A stretch of 16,512 nt of DNA, from NCBI GenBank assembly GCA_024762705.1, contig JANTGW010000005.1, positions 1 to 16,512 of the forward strand, in the 5' to 3' direction. Below the pieces are notes generated by a model. It was given only the letters and a program-made list of their open reading frames with translations, had not been told where the DNA came from and did not search any database. This document shows positions 7,571-15,125 of this stretch, piece by piece (position 1 is the stretch's first letter; each line of letters opens with the position of its first letter). This stretch comes from Sulfurimonas sp. (GTDB lineage Bacteria > Campylobacterota > Campylobacteria > Campylobacterales > Sulfurimonadaceae). The translations under genes were made by a program, and so were the position numbers.

Positions 7571-7601
7571 TAATAGCAAAATTTTGTTTGCTTTGCTATT
7601 A
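7571..7601 (-). terminator. Hairpin at the 3' end of hisA, possible weak terminator or processing site
   Basis: TAATAGCAAA (7571-7580) and TTTGCTATTA (7592-7601) form a perfect 10-bp stem with an 11-nt loop. The hisA stop codon (7601-7599) is inside the stem. The minus-strand sequence after the stem has no T run, so this is not a classical intrinsic terminator. It may stabilise the hisH-hisA mRNA end, mark a processing point, or give partial termination before cheY. Confidence 0.4.
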
Positions 7602-8309
7602 ATCCAATAGTTTGAACATTTTTGGCAGGTCCAATCTCCCCTCATAGTAGGCTTTACCTATGATTACACCGTCAATTTCTCCCGTAGCGATTAAAGCTTC
7701 AATATCGCTTTCATCTTTGACTCCACCACTTGCAATAGTACTGATACCGCTTGCTCTTGCAATATCAAGCGTGAAGTCCACATTTACACCGCTAAGTGTA
7801 CCGTCTTTACCCACATCAGTACAAATAATAGCTTCGACACCGGCATTAGCAAATTCTTTAGCCAAATCAGTAGCACGCATACTGCTTACTTCACCCCAGC
7901 CTTCAACCGCTACATAACCGTCTATTGCATCTATGCCAACAGCTATAGGGTATTTGGCTGCCATATCCCGTACAAACTGAGGATCTTTGACAGCGATTGA
8001 GCCTAAAATGATTCTGTCAATTCCAATTTCAAGCATCTTTTGAATAGTTTCTTCATCACGGATGCCCCCGCCGAGCTCAAGTTTTACATTGGAGTTTTTT
8101 CGAATTTTTACAATCTGTTCAAGATTTTTCGGCTCACCTGCAAAAGCACCGTTGAGGTCTACTAAATGGACCCATTCAGCACCCATCTCTTCAAATTTTT
8201 TTACCAGTTCATACGGTTCGTTCGAATAGATCTTCGCACTCTCCATCAAACCTTTTGTCAGGCGTACTGCCTTTCCGTCTTTTAGATCAATCGCCGGGTA
8301 TAATGTCAT
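7599..8309 (-). CDS. hisA: Phosphoribosylformimino-5-aminoimidazole carboxamide ribotide isomerase
   Basis: 236 residues, a (beta-alpha)8 barrel. It isomerises ProFAR to PRFAR in histidine biosynthesis. The two catalytic Asp are visible: Asp8 in [14 protein letters not shown] and Asp127 in [15 protein letters not shown]. Phosphate-binding loops are seen as ELGGGIR (78-84) with GSIAV and ASGGV with [11 protein letters not shown] near the C-terminus. Length is normal for HisA. It could be mistaken for HisF, but the N-terminal YPAIDL and the GVIIGKA end are HisA-like. The ATG follows AAAGGA and starts 15 nt after hisH, whose product makes the ammonia used by HisF in the next pathway step. hisF is not in this window. 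Confidence 0.95.
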   Translation of the reverse strand: MTLYPAIDLKDGKAVRLTKGLMESAKIYSNEPYELVKKFEEMGAEWVHLVDLNGAFAGEPKNLEQIVKIRKNSNVKLELGGGIRDEETIQKMLEIGIDRIILGSIAVKDPQFVRDMAAKYPIAVGIDAIDGYVAVEGWGEVSSMRATDLAKEFANAGVEAIICTDVGKDGTLSGVNVDFTLDIARASGISTIASGGVKDESDIEALIATGEIDGVIIGKAYYEGRLDLPKMFKLLD

Positions 8310-8324
8310 TATATTTGTTTCCTT

Positions 8325-8936
8325 TTACAATTTAATAAAATTTTCTAAAATCTTCAGCCCATTTTTGTGACTCTTTTCAGGGTGAGGCTGTATCCCCATG
8401 ATGTTACCGTGTGCCACTGCTGAAGTGAATTTATACCCGTAGTATGTCTCACCGATAATATCATTCTCATCTTTACATGTAACATGATAGGTATGCACAA
8501 AATAAAGATAATGTTCATCATCCAAACCTTCAAAAAGAGGATGTTCTTTTGTAAACATTCTATTCCAGCCCATATGTGGAACCTTTAAAGGTTCTTCAAA
8601 CTTTTGAGCATCAAATCTTACAACATTTCCTTTTATGAGTCCCAAGCCTTCATGCTCTCCAAACTCTTGGGAAGATTCAAACAAAAGCTGCATACCAAGA
8701 CAAATGCCTAGCATAGGTTTACCACTGTGAGCAAATTCCTTGATAGCACCGATCATGTCTCTCTCTTGTAAATGTTGCATTGCATCTCCAAAGGCACCGA
8801 CACCCGGAAGTATTAATTTGTCATACTCTTGAAATTTTTTCGGATCATTTTCTATGACCGCCTCTTCGCCAAGTTTGGCAAATGCATTTTTCACACTTGC
8901 CAAGTTTCCCATATTATAGTCAATTATTGCTATCAT
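8325..8936 (-). CDS. hisH: Imidazole glycerol phosphate synthase, glutamine amidotransferase subunit
   Basis: 203 residues, a class I glutamine amidotransferase that feeds ammonia to HisF. The nucleophile is Cys79 in GICLGMQLLF. The partner residues His185 and Glu187 are in GIQPHPEKSH; the usual Phe before HPEKS is Pro here, a mild departure. The oxyanion-strand segment ILPGVGAFGDAM (42-53) and the start MIAIIDYNMGNLASVKNA are typical of HisH. Its ATG shares one base with the TAA of the upstream sensor-like gene (TAATG), which suggests translational coupling to a membrane protein, an odd partner for a histidine enzyme. hisA follows 15 nt later. Confidence 0.96.
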   Translation of the reverse strand: MIAIIDYNMGNLASVKNAFAKLGEEAVIENDPKKFQEYDKLILPGVGAFGDAMQHLQERDMIGAIKEFAHSGKPMLGICLGMQLLFESSQEFGEHEGLGLIKGNVVRFDAQKFEEPLKVPHMGWNRMFTKEHPLFEGLDDEHYLYFVHTYHVTCKDENDIIGETYYGYKFTSAVAHGNIMGIQPHPEKSHKNGLKILENFIKL

Positions 8937-9841
8937 TATTCATCTATCTTTAATTTTGTAAATTTAATATATACTGCCAAAGAGACAATCAAAACGCCGA
9001 CCCCTGCGATGATATACATAGAATAAATAAGCTTATCCGGATCTGTTATAGCAAATTTAAACACCAGCATCAAAGCTTCAATGGAAAGAGCGATAATAAT
9101 AGAACCCAAAAAACGAACCATGGTTTTATGTGGACCGGATATGTCATGTTCTTTGTATCTGCCTAAAATTTCTTCTTCTACAAGCGTCTTGGACAAATCA
9201 AAAATTGCCAAGGATAAGGTCAAAAGAATTGTAGCTTCAAAGACCTCTTTTATTTTAAAGTGGAACAAAGTAATTCCATATAAAAAGAAACTTTCTATTC
9301 CTTTTGCAAAAAGTAAAAGAGCAATCCCTACAAGTGCAAAAGAAAAAGCAGCGTATGCCAATTTAAAGAAGTTTCCAAATAAAAGTTCCGTTTTATTCAG
9401 ATGTGAAATTTTGAGCACTTCTTCAAGTAGCATATCCAAACAAGCAACATATTTCAGTGAACCGTTTTCATCATATATAGGTGCTGATGCCGTTACAGTC
9501 AACTCTCCTGTTATTAGAGAAGGATAAGGATCTGTAATAGTACATCTGCCCTCTCTAATAGCACGATAATAATAAGCTCTATCGGCACGGATTCTACCTA
9601 TATCATCATCAATTTGACCATCTTTAACATATGTTGGAGATATTTGCACACCCTTATGGTCTAGCAGATAAACACCTTCACAGTTTTCAAGGTCTGCTTT
9701 GATTTTAAGCAGCCTCGGCATGATCATATCTACGGTTATAGAAGGAAGTCTGTTTGGAATATTTTTAGAAAAAAGGTAACAAAAATAGGCTCTGGCTTTT
9801 GTTCTACCCTCGGCGAAATGTTGCATGTCTATAGGAACCAT
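8936..9841 (-). CDS. PDC-sensor-like membrane protein with four C-terminal TM helices (paralogue 2)
   Basis: 301 residues. Residues about 35-140 read like a PDC/Cache ligand-binding domain: GVYLLDHKGVQIS, RADRAYYYRAIREGRCTITDPYPSLITGELTVTASAPIYDENGSLKYVACLDM match the usual Y-x-x-A pocket region and the strand-rich end of dCache modules. Four hydrophobic helices follow (about 159-179, 203-222, 243-264, 271-293), carrying SLAIFDLSKTLVEEE, RFLGSIIIALSIEALMLVFK and YIIAGVGVLI, shared with the protein at 294-1157. There is no helix before the sensor domain and no kinase, GGDEF or chemoreceptor signalling domain after it. Function is unknown; a ligand- or redox-responsive membrane regulator is a guess. 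The ATG at 9841 has AAGGAG 8 nt upstream; a GTG inside that site is not a plausible start. It overlaps hisH by 1 nt and has its own TATAAT. Confidence 0.75.
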   Translation of the reverse strand: MVPIDMQHFAEGRTKARAYFCYLFSKNIPNRLPSITVDMIMPRLLKIKADLENCEGVYLLDHKGVQISPTYVKDGQIDDDIGRIRADRAYYYRAIREGRCTITDPYPSLITGELTVTASAPIYDENGSLKYVACLDMLLEEVLKISHLNKTELLFGNFFKLAYAAFSFALVGIALLLFAKGIESFFLYGITLFHFKIKEVFEATILLTLSLAIFDLSKTLVEEEILGRYKEHDISGPHKTMVRFLGSIIIALSIEALMLVFKFAITDPDKLIYSMYIIAGVGVLIVSLAVYIKFTKLKIDE

Positions 9842-9869
9842 AAGAATCACTCCTTCTTAATTTGCTTGA

Positions 9870-9878
9870 ATTATATCA
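9870..9878 (-). promoter_or_regulatory. Extended -10 promoter of the sensor-hisH-hisA gene run
   Basis: On the minus strand TGATATAAT gives a perfect TATAAT (9875-9870) with the TGn extension. The predicted start near 9863 leaves a leader of about 22 nt that contains AAGGAG and the ATG at 9841. It is divergent from, and 18 nt away from, the waaC promoter. Confidence 0.6.
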
Positions 9879-9893
9879 AAGATTTACTATTAT

Positions 9894-9902
9894 TGGTATA
9901 AT
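9894..9902 (+). promoter_or_regulatory. Extended -10 promoter of waaC-htrB
   Basis: TGGTATAAT with a perfect hexamer at 9897-9902. Transcription would begin about 7 nt downstream, at or next to the ATG of waaC at 9910, which implies a leaderless or nearly leaderless message. No -35 is evident. Confidence 0.55.
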
Positions 9903-9909
9903 GTCATTA

Positions 9910-10914
9910 ATGAATAAAGATATTAAAAAGATAGCTATTGTCAGGCTCTCAGCACTTGGAGACATAATAAACAGTGCGGTTGTACTACAGTTTATAAAAG
10001 AAGCATATCCAAATGCGCAAATAGACTGGATCAGTGAAGAAGTGTTTATACCTCTTTTACAGACCAGCAAACACATAGACAATATTCATGGCGTCAATTT
10101 AAAAGCACTTAAAAAGAGCAAAAGCCTTTCTTTACTTATAAATACTATTTCCAGTCTCTCTTCTTTAAATAAATATGACATTGTCATAGACATGCAGGGA
10201 CTTATCAAGTCCGCTGTCGTTGCTAGAATCATCAGCAAAAATACACATGGCTTTGATAAAAATTCAACGCGAGAATCCTTAGCCGCTCTTTTTTATAAAA
10301 CTACTTCTGCTGTCCCTTATGAAGAAAATGTTATAAAACGAAACTGTTTTGTCATAGCCGATGCACTAGATTTTGAGATAACAGATGAGATGATTTTAAA
10401 CAAACGACCAGTGTTTACTCCGACAAAAAACTTTGATCTGCAAGATGAGAGAAAAAATATAGCCTTTGTCATAGGAGCTTCGTGGCCTTCAAAAATCTAT
10501 CCGAAAGAATCTGTTGTAAACGTCTGTAACGCGCTTGAAGAGCGATGCCATGTCATCTGGGGAAATGAAGCTGAAAAAGAAGCGGCAGAATGGATATGCG
10601 CACACTCAGAGTACGCAACTTTGGCACCAAAACTGCAATTAGACGAGCTGGTTTCTTTTGTATCAAACATGGACCTTCTCATAGGTAATGATACCGGTCC
10701 TACACATTTGGCATGGGCACAAAACATTCCCTCTCTCACGCTTTTTGGACCGACAACAAACAGAATGATTTATGAAACACCAAAAAACATTGCTATAAAG
10801 TCACCTTCGAAAGTAAACATCAACAAAATTGACAAAAATGACTTTTCCATAAAAGAGATTTTACCGCAGGAAATCACACAAAAAGCAAAGGAGTTACTGC
10901 AAAATGGGATATAA
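9910..10914 (+). CDS. waaC: ADP-heptose:LPS heptosyltransferase I (GT9 family)
   Basis: 334 residues. It transfers the first L-glycero-D-manno-heptose to Kdo of the lipid A inner core at the cytoplasmic face. GT9 features: IAIVRLSALGDIINS at the N-terminus (8-22), the first Rossmann half up to about 165, the inter-domain segment GASWPSKIYPKE (189-200), and the donor-binding motif GNDTGPTHLAWA (259-270) with Asp261. WaaC is preferred over WaaF because htrB follows directly, as I recall for the C. jejuni LOS locus, and by its overall look; other GT9 enzymes remain possible. The ATG at 9910 is 8 nt after a TATAAT and has no Shine-Dalgarno. ATG 9901 lies within the -10 and a TTG at 9862 lies upstream of it, so both would need another promoter. 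It overlaps htrB by 11 nt. Confidence 0.88.
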   Translation: MNKDIKKIAIVRLSALGDIINSAVVLQFIKEAYPNAQIDWISEEVFIPLLQTSKHIDNIHGVNLKALKKSKSLSLLINTISSLSSLNKYDIVIDMQGLIKSAVVARIISKNTHGFDKNSTRESLAALFYKTTSAVPYEENVIKRNCFVIADALDFEITDEMILNKRPVFTPTKNFDLQDERKNIAFVIGASWPSKIYPKESVVNVCNALEERCHVIWGNEAEKEAAEWICAHSEYATLAPKLQLDELVSFVSNMDLLIGNDTGPTHLAWAQNIPSLTLFGPTTNRMIYETPKNIAIKSPSKVNINKIDKNDFSIKEILPQEITQKAKELLQNGI

Positions 10915-11785
10915 GCTATTACTCATCATTGAACATATTTTAATGCTGCTCCCACATGCAGTGCGCAAAGCATTTTTCACCTTTTTAGCCTTCATAGGTT
11001 ACAAATCATCAAAAAAATACCGTCGTATTGTCAAACAGAATCTTAATTATGCTTTTGACAATTCAATGAGTGAAGAAGAGATAGACAAAATAACACGCTA
11101 CAGTTTCAAAAATCTGCTTTACAATTTTTTGCATCTTATGGAAATGCGTCACTTAAGCAAAGAAGAGATTGGCAAAAGGATTACAGTCGTAAACAAAGAG
11201 GAAATTGACAGAATTCACAGTGAAGGCCGTGCTGTAATCTACGCAACCCCACATTACTGTGCATGGGAATTAGGTGCTGCAGGACTGGCTTTACATGTAG
11301 AGCTGATTGCACCGGTATATAAAAAACTCAAAAATAGAATATATGAAAAATGGCTGCTTGATGCAAGAGCACGGTTTGGCAATACAAATCTGGAAAAAAC
11401 CAACGTTGTAAAACCTCTTATTCGTCTTATAAAACAAGGCAAAGCAAGTGGAATCCTCATTGACACAAACATTAATGAAAGAGAAGGTGTCATGGTGGAT
11501 TTCATGGGAAAACCACTACGTATGACTTCAACACCGGCTTATTTAGCGAGAAAATTCAACGCTGCTATTGTTCCCGTTCATATTCGAACTGATGATGAAG
11601 AAAATTACACTATAATCATACACAATGAAATAAAGATCGAAAAAACAGACAACGAAAAAGAAGACATTCAAAAAGCAACGCAGCTGCAAGCAGACTGGCT
11701 CAGCTCTCTAATTAAAAAAGAACCGAAATTTTGGTTTTGGCTGCATCGCCGATGGAAAAATGACAAACCGGAAATTTACGATTAA
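10904..11785 (+). CDS. htrB: Lipid A biosynthesis lauroyl/myristoyl acyltransferase (LpxL/HtrB family)
   Basis: 293 residues. It adds a secondary acyl chain to Kdo2-lipid A precursor at the inner membrane. An N-terminal hydrophobic anchor (about 4-32) is followed by the HX4(D/E) catalytic motif TPHYCAWE (His117, Glu122), the GILIDTNINEREGVMVDFMGKP segment (183-204) that resembles the DQ/DxNxxxxGxxxxFFG region of the family, and the C-terminal FWLHRRWK (278-285). Length is normal. The start ATG overlaps the 3' end of waaC and has AAGGAG 10 nt upstream, inside waaC. The same gene pair (waaC then htrB/waaM) begins the LOS locus of C. jejuni, but no further LPS genes follow here. It ends inside a strong intrinsic terminator. 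Confidence 0.93.
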   Translation: MGYKLLLIIEHILMLLPHAVRKAFFTFLAFIGYKSSKKYRRIVKQNLNYAFDNSMSEEEIDKITRYSFKNLLYNFLHLMEMRHLSKEEIGKRITVVNKEEIDRIHSEGRAVIYATPHYCAWELGAAGLALHVELIAPVYKKLKNRIYEKWLLDARARFGNTNLEKTNVVKPLIRLIKQGKASGILIDTNINEREGVMVDFMGKPLRMTSTPAYLARKFNAAIVPVHIRTDDEENYTIIIHNEIKIEKTDNEKEDIQKATQLQADWLSSLIKKEPKFWFWLHRRWKNDKPEIYD

Positions 11786-11800
11786 ATTAACGGTTTTTTT
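11765..11800 (+). terminator. Intrinsic terminator of waaC-htrB, spanning both convergent stop codons
   Basis: AAACCG (11765-11770) pairs with CGGTTT (11791-11796). Inside, AATTTA (11773-11778) pairs with TAAATT (11783-11788) around a CGAT loop, with a GA/AA internal mismatch between the two stems. Seven T (11794-11800) close it on the plus strand. The htrB TAA (11783-11785) and the TAA of the convergent permease gene (11789-11787) both lie within the inner stem and its flank. On the minus strand only TTT follows, so termination there should be weak. Confidence 0.7.
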
Positions 11801-12836
11801 CTTCACACTCTTGTGTTCTTGCTTCAAAAAGTTTTAAAATCGTCAGAAAAAATGCTGTTATGGCAGGTCCTAATATCATTCCCCAAAATCCAAAAGTAGC
11901 GAGTCCTGCAATGATTGCAAAGAATATAACCAACTCGTTTAACACAGCATCATTTTCTTTGAGCAATCTTCTGTTTATCTCTTTAATTATCAAAGGCTTT
12001 ACAAAAGTATCGGCTATGACAGATATAACAATGATTGAGTAGAGTGCTATAAAAATGGCACTGTTGGTATGTCCTACTGAAAGTTCATATATCATAAACG
12101 GAAGCCACATCAATATTCCACCCACAACAGGAAGTAAAGATGCAAATCCGTACATAATACCAAAAAGCAAGCCATTGTAACCCATAAAAGAGACTGCTAT
12201 ACCAAAAAGAGCTCCCTCAAGCATCGCTGTAGCAATGATAGAGTAAAAAACAACACTCATAACTGCCGAAAGTTCACGCGCAAGCAAAGTGCTTTCTTCA
12301 ACTGACATCTGCACTACACGCTTTAAAAACTCAACAATAACATTCCCATTAAACAAGGCAAAAAAGTAAAATATAATAACCAAAAAAGCATTCTTTACAA
12401 AACCTGCACTAAAAGTTCCCACTTTTGCAGCTACATGTAAAGCATTAGTCGTTAGACTACTGATATCAACACCTTTTAAGGCATCAACCAAATAAGGTTT
12501 CACAAAAAGCAAAAATTTAGGCGGATTCGCAATAAAATTGTTAATATAAGTTTCTACACTTACCAAACTGTCAGGCTCAAGTTGGTTCAACCTCAACGTA
12601 AGTGTTGCCAAAAAATAGCCTAAAGGTGCGAAGAAAAGCATAGCAAGAAGTAAGCTCGATGCAAACGCCCCAAGCAGACGAGATGAAAAAAGCCGAACAA
12701 AATAATTGTATATATCTGCAGTTGAAATAGCCAACAATGCAGCAATAGTCATAACCATCAAAAATGGCTGATACAACAGATACATCCAGTATAAGGATGT
12801 GGCGAACAAAATAGCTATTAAATATTGTGATTTCAT
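11787..12836 (-). CDS. AI-2E family transporter (UPF0118/PerM-type permease)
   Basis: 349 residues, polytopic inner-membrane protein with about eight helices: paired helices in the first 85 residues, a soluble stretch at about 85-140, and the remaining helices from 143 on. Family features are LLPVVGGILMWLP (234-246) and FFAIIAGLATFGFWGMILGPAI (305-326) just before the last helix. Members have been linked to autoinducer-2 export or to Na+/H+ antiport; substrate cannot be read from sequence and this one has no quorum-sensing neighbour. The ATG follows the ruvB stop directly with no spacer, so it is likely cotranslated with ruvB. Its 3' end is one base from the convergent htrB stop. Confidence 0.88.
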   Translation of the reverse strand: MKSQYLIAILFATSLYWMYLLYQPFLMVMTIAALLAISTADIYNYFVRLFSSRLLGAFASSLLLAMLFFAPLGYFLATLTLRLNQLEPDSLVSVETYINNFIANPPKFLLFVKPYLVDALKGVDISSLTTNALHVAAKVGTFSAGFVKNAFLVIIFYFFALFNGNVIVEFLKRVVQMSVEESTLLARELSAVMSVVFYSIIATAMLEGALFGIAVSFMGYNGLLFGIMYGFASLLPVVGGILMWLPFMIYELSVGHTNSAIFIALYSIIVISVIADTFVKPLIIKEINRRLLKENDAVLNELVIFFAIIAGLATFGFWGMILGPAITAFFLTILKLFEARTQECEEKNR

Positions 12837-13850
12837 TTAAAAAAGTGTCCCGTCTTCATTTACGCAGTTCATATTCAAAACATCATAGGTAGCGCGTGTG
12901 GCGCGCCTACCTTTTGCTGTCCTCTCCAAATATCCGTTTGCAATCAGATAAGGTTCAAGTACATCTTCCACCGTGCCTTCATCTTCACTAAGAGCTGCTG
13001 CTATCGTACTTAATCCCATAGCACGACCTTTTGAACTGGCTAAAAGATTCAATAAACGTAAATCCATTTCATCAAACCCATGCGAGTTGATACCCAACTC
13101 ATCAAGTGCATATTGCGTTCTTTGATGATTAATACTCTCCTCATCTGCAACCTCAGCAAAATCTCTCACACGACGCAAGAGGCGTAAAGCTATACGGGGT
13201 GTTCCTCGACTTCGCTTGGCTATTTCAAGTGCTGCTTCATGAATTATTTCTCTCTCGAGTTTATTTGCAGCCTGCACTATGATTTTTGCAAGTTCCTCAT
13301 GCGAATAAAAGTTCATCCTAAAACTCATTCCAAACCTGTCACGAAGTGGATTTGAAAGCATTCCTGCTCTTGTTGTTGCACCTATAAGTGTAAAACGAGG
13401 TAAATCAATTTTAACTGTTTGTGCAGCAGGACCGCTTCCTATAATGATGTCAATCCTGTAATCTTCCATAGAAGAGTACAAAATCTCTTCCACCGCAGGA
13501 GAGAGCCTGTGTATTTCATCTATAAAAAGAATGTCACCCTCTTCGAGATTAGTGAGTATCGCGGCCAGATCACCGCTTTTTTCTATCATAGGTGCTGCTG
13601 TTACTTTGATGTTGGCATTCATTTCATTGGCTATGATGAGTGCCAGTGTCGTTTTTCCAAGTCCCGGAGGTCCGTAAAAAAGAACATGATCAAGTGCTTC
13701 TTCCCGTTTTTTGGAAGCTTCTATAAAAACTGAAAGATTTTTTTTGATCTGTTCCTGTCCGATATATTCGCTCCATGCATCCGGACGTAATCTAACTTCA
13801 TTACTCTCTTCTTCGAGAGAAAAAGTTTCAATATCTACAACTCTTTCCAT
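12837..13850 (-). CDS. ruvB: Holliday junction branch-migration ATPase RuvB
   Basis: 337 residues. RuvB is the hexameric AAA+ motor that with RuvA drives branch migration in recombination repair. It has Walker A GPPGLGKT (60-67), Walker [10 protein letters not shown] (108-116), sensor 1 LIGATTRAG (155-163) and the arginine-finger stretch NPLRDRFG (167-174). The C-terminal winged-helix part holds RRVRDFAEV and [12 protein letters not shown]. Full length. The ATG at 13850 shares its A with the TGA of panB (TGATG overlap); a TTG one codon earlier is less likely. GAGGAA lies about 11 nt upstream. ruvA and ruvC are not in the window. Confidence 0.97.
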   Translation of the reverse strand: MERVVDIETFSLEEESNEVRLRPDAWSEYIGQEQIKKNLSVFIEASKKREEALDHVLFYGPPGLGKTTLALIIANEMNANIKVTAAPMIEKSGDLAAILTNLEEGDILFIDEIHRLSPAVEEILYSSMEDYRIDIIIGSGPAAQTVKIDLPRFTLIGATTRAGMLSNPLRDRFGMSFRMNFYSHEELAKIIVQAANKLEREIIHEAALEIAKRSRGTPRIALRLLRRVRDFAEVADEESINHQRTQYALDELGINSHGFDEMDLRLLNLLASSKGRAMGLSTIAAALSEDEGTVEDVLEPYLIANGYLERTAKGRRATRATYDVLNMNCVNEDGTLF

Positions 13851-14641
13851 CAATATGTATGTTCCTCTTTTGGAAATTCACGTGACACAACTTCTTTGGC
13901 ATACTCTATAAGCGCATTTTTCACCAAAGTAGCACCATCAAGGTATTTTTTGACAAATTTAGGGGTAAATTCTTCAAACAACCCAAGCATATCTGAAAAA
14001 ACCAAAACCTGTCCATCAACATCGGAACCTGCTCCTATGCCGATAACCGGTATACTTACACTCTGGGCAACTTCTTTGGCAACATCTGCCTTTGTTCCCT
14101 CAATGACCATACAAAACGCACCTGCTTCTTCAACTGCTTTGGCATCTTTAAGAAGCTGAATACGCTCATCTTCTGTCTTGCCTTTAACTTTATAACCGCC
14201 TTCACTACGCACAGACTGAGGTAACAACCCTATATGCCCACATACTGCAATGCCGTTATCTGTTAAATGCTTAATGACTTCCGCTTTCTCTGCACCGCCT
14301 TCTATTTTTACACAGTCTGCAGGTGTATTTTGAAAAACTCTGATTGCATTTTCAAGAGCTTTTTCTTTATTTATATAAGTTCCAAAAGGCATATCACAAA
14401 CGACAAAACTGTTTTTTGCGCCCATGCAAACAGCATTTGTATGATAAATCATCTGCTCTAAAGTAGCACTTATGGTATCACTGCGGCCGGCAAAGCTCAT
14501 ATTTAAACTGTCACCTACGAGAATCATGTCTGCACTTTCTTCCAATAGTCTGGCAAAAAGTGCATCATAGGCAGTAATCATAACCAAAGGCTTTACGCCT
14601 TTACTCTTTTTTATAGCCGATATCGTTAATTTTTTACTCAT
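13850..14641 (-). CDS. panB: 3-methyl-2-oxobutanoate hydroxymethyltransferase (ketopantoate hydroxymethyltransferase)
   Basis: 263 residues. It makes ketopantoate from alpha-ketoisovalerate and 5,10-methylene-tetrahydrofolate, the first committed step to pantothenate and CoA. Metal ligands and the catalytic base are in their usual places: Asp44 in ILVGDSL, Asp83 in [10 protein letters not shown], Glu114 in VKIEGG and Glu181 in MVIEG; the [10 protein letters not shown] motif is at 135-144. The ATG encoding MSKKLTIS at 14641 is chosen because AAAGAG sits just upstream; the frame stays open for 14 more codons, but those would reach back past the likely promoter. ruvB follows with a 1-nt overlap. 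panC and panD are not in the window. Confidence 0.96.
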   Translation of the reverse strand: MSKKLTISAIKKSKGVKPLVMITAYDALFARLLEESADMILVGDSLNMSFAGRSDTISATLEQMIYHTNAVCMGAKNSFVVCDMPFGTYINKEKALENAIRVFQNTPADCVKIEGGAEKAEVIKHLTDNGIAVCGHIGLLPQSVRSEGGYKVKGKTEDERIQLLKDAKAVEEAGAFCMVIEGTKADVAKEVAQSVSIPVIGIGAGSDVDGQVLVFSDMLGLFEEFTPKFVKKYLDGATLVKNALIEYAKEVVSREFPKEEHTY

Positions 14642-14672
14642 TTTAAAACTCTTTATTATGTTATATAGATGT

Positions 14673-14678
14673 ATTTTA
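14673..14678 (-). promoter_or_regulatory. Possible -10 element of panB-ruvB-permease
   Basis: TAAAAT on the minus strand (14678-14673), about 31 nt before the panB ATG. It is one of two AT-rich candidates in this 80-nt divergent gap and lacks the TGn extension, so the exact site is uncertain. Confidence 0.35.
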
Positions 14679-14687
14679 ACCAAAAAT

Positions 14688-14696
14688 TGCTATAAT
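14688..14696 (+). promoter_or_regulatory. Extended -10 promoter of hpt-trpA
   Basis: TGCTATAAT with a perfect hexamer at 14691-14696. The predicted start near 14703 gives a leader of about 19 nt with AGGAG (14708-14712), 9 nt before the ATG at 14722. Confidence 0.6.
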
Positions 14697-14721
14697 CTGA
14701 ACAATTTAGGAGAATTATTTT

Positions 14722-15123
14722 ATGGGTGTAAGAAGTGATTTGGATGAAAACTTTGATTTTGAAATTGTCGATGAGTTTCTAGATCACTATTCTATGATGG
14801 TTGACAGCATGGAAGTTATGATTATTGACCTCTCAAAACCCAACATGTACGAAAGAAGTGTGAATGAACTTTTTCGTGTATTTCATAATATAAAATCAGC
14901 AAGCGGTTACCTTAAAATCATTCCTATGAATAAACTTGCTGCCTTTGTTGAAGATGAACTTGAAACGTTACGTCAAAAAAAACCACCAATTAGTGAAGAA
15001 ACAACAAATTGGTTGTTAAATATCAGCGATATGTTTGCAACTTGGCAAGATGATTTAAGACAAGACAATGAATTAAGCAAAATAAAATACTCCTTATTGA
15101 AAATCCCTGACTTGGAAAAATAA
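14722..15123 (+). CDS. Stand-alone histidine phosphotransfer (Hpt) domain protein
   Basis: 133 residues, a single Hpt-type helical bundle like the P1 domain of CheA. The motif LFRVFHNIKSASGYLKI (50-66) matches the family pattern (F/L)RxxHxIKGxSG, with His55 as the predicted phosphorylated residue; the usual Gly after Lys is Ser. The following FVEDELETLR matches the helix after the active site. No kinase catalytic domain, receiver or membrane segment is present, so it must receive its phosphoryl group from, or pass it to, a partner encoded elsewhere; CheY at 7155-7529 is a conceivable but unproven partner. It has its own promoter and Shine-Dalgarno, and its stop is 2 nt before trpA. Confidence 0.8.
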   Translation: MGVRSDLDENFDFEIVDEFLDHYSMMVDSMEVMIIDLSKPNMYERSVNELFRVFHNIKSASGYLKIIPMNKLAAFVEDELETLRQKKPPISEETTNWLLNISDMFATWQDDLRQDNELSKIKYSLLKIPDLEK

Positions 15124-15125
15124 CT

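Noticed and set aside
9081..9527. 148-codon plus-strand open frame opposite the sensor-like gene
   Set aside because: Lysine/serine-rich shadow of a well-supported minus-strand gene with good promoter and Shine-Dalgarno.
10623..10640. Second sigma-54-like site, TTGGCAC with a GC at N10 spacing
   Set aside because: It lies inside waaC, encodes conserved-looking Leu-Ala-Pro-Lys-Leu-Gln, and has no gene start nearby other than htrB 260 nt downstream, which has a normal coupled start.
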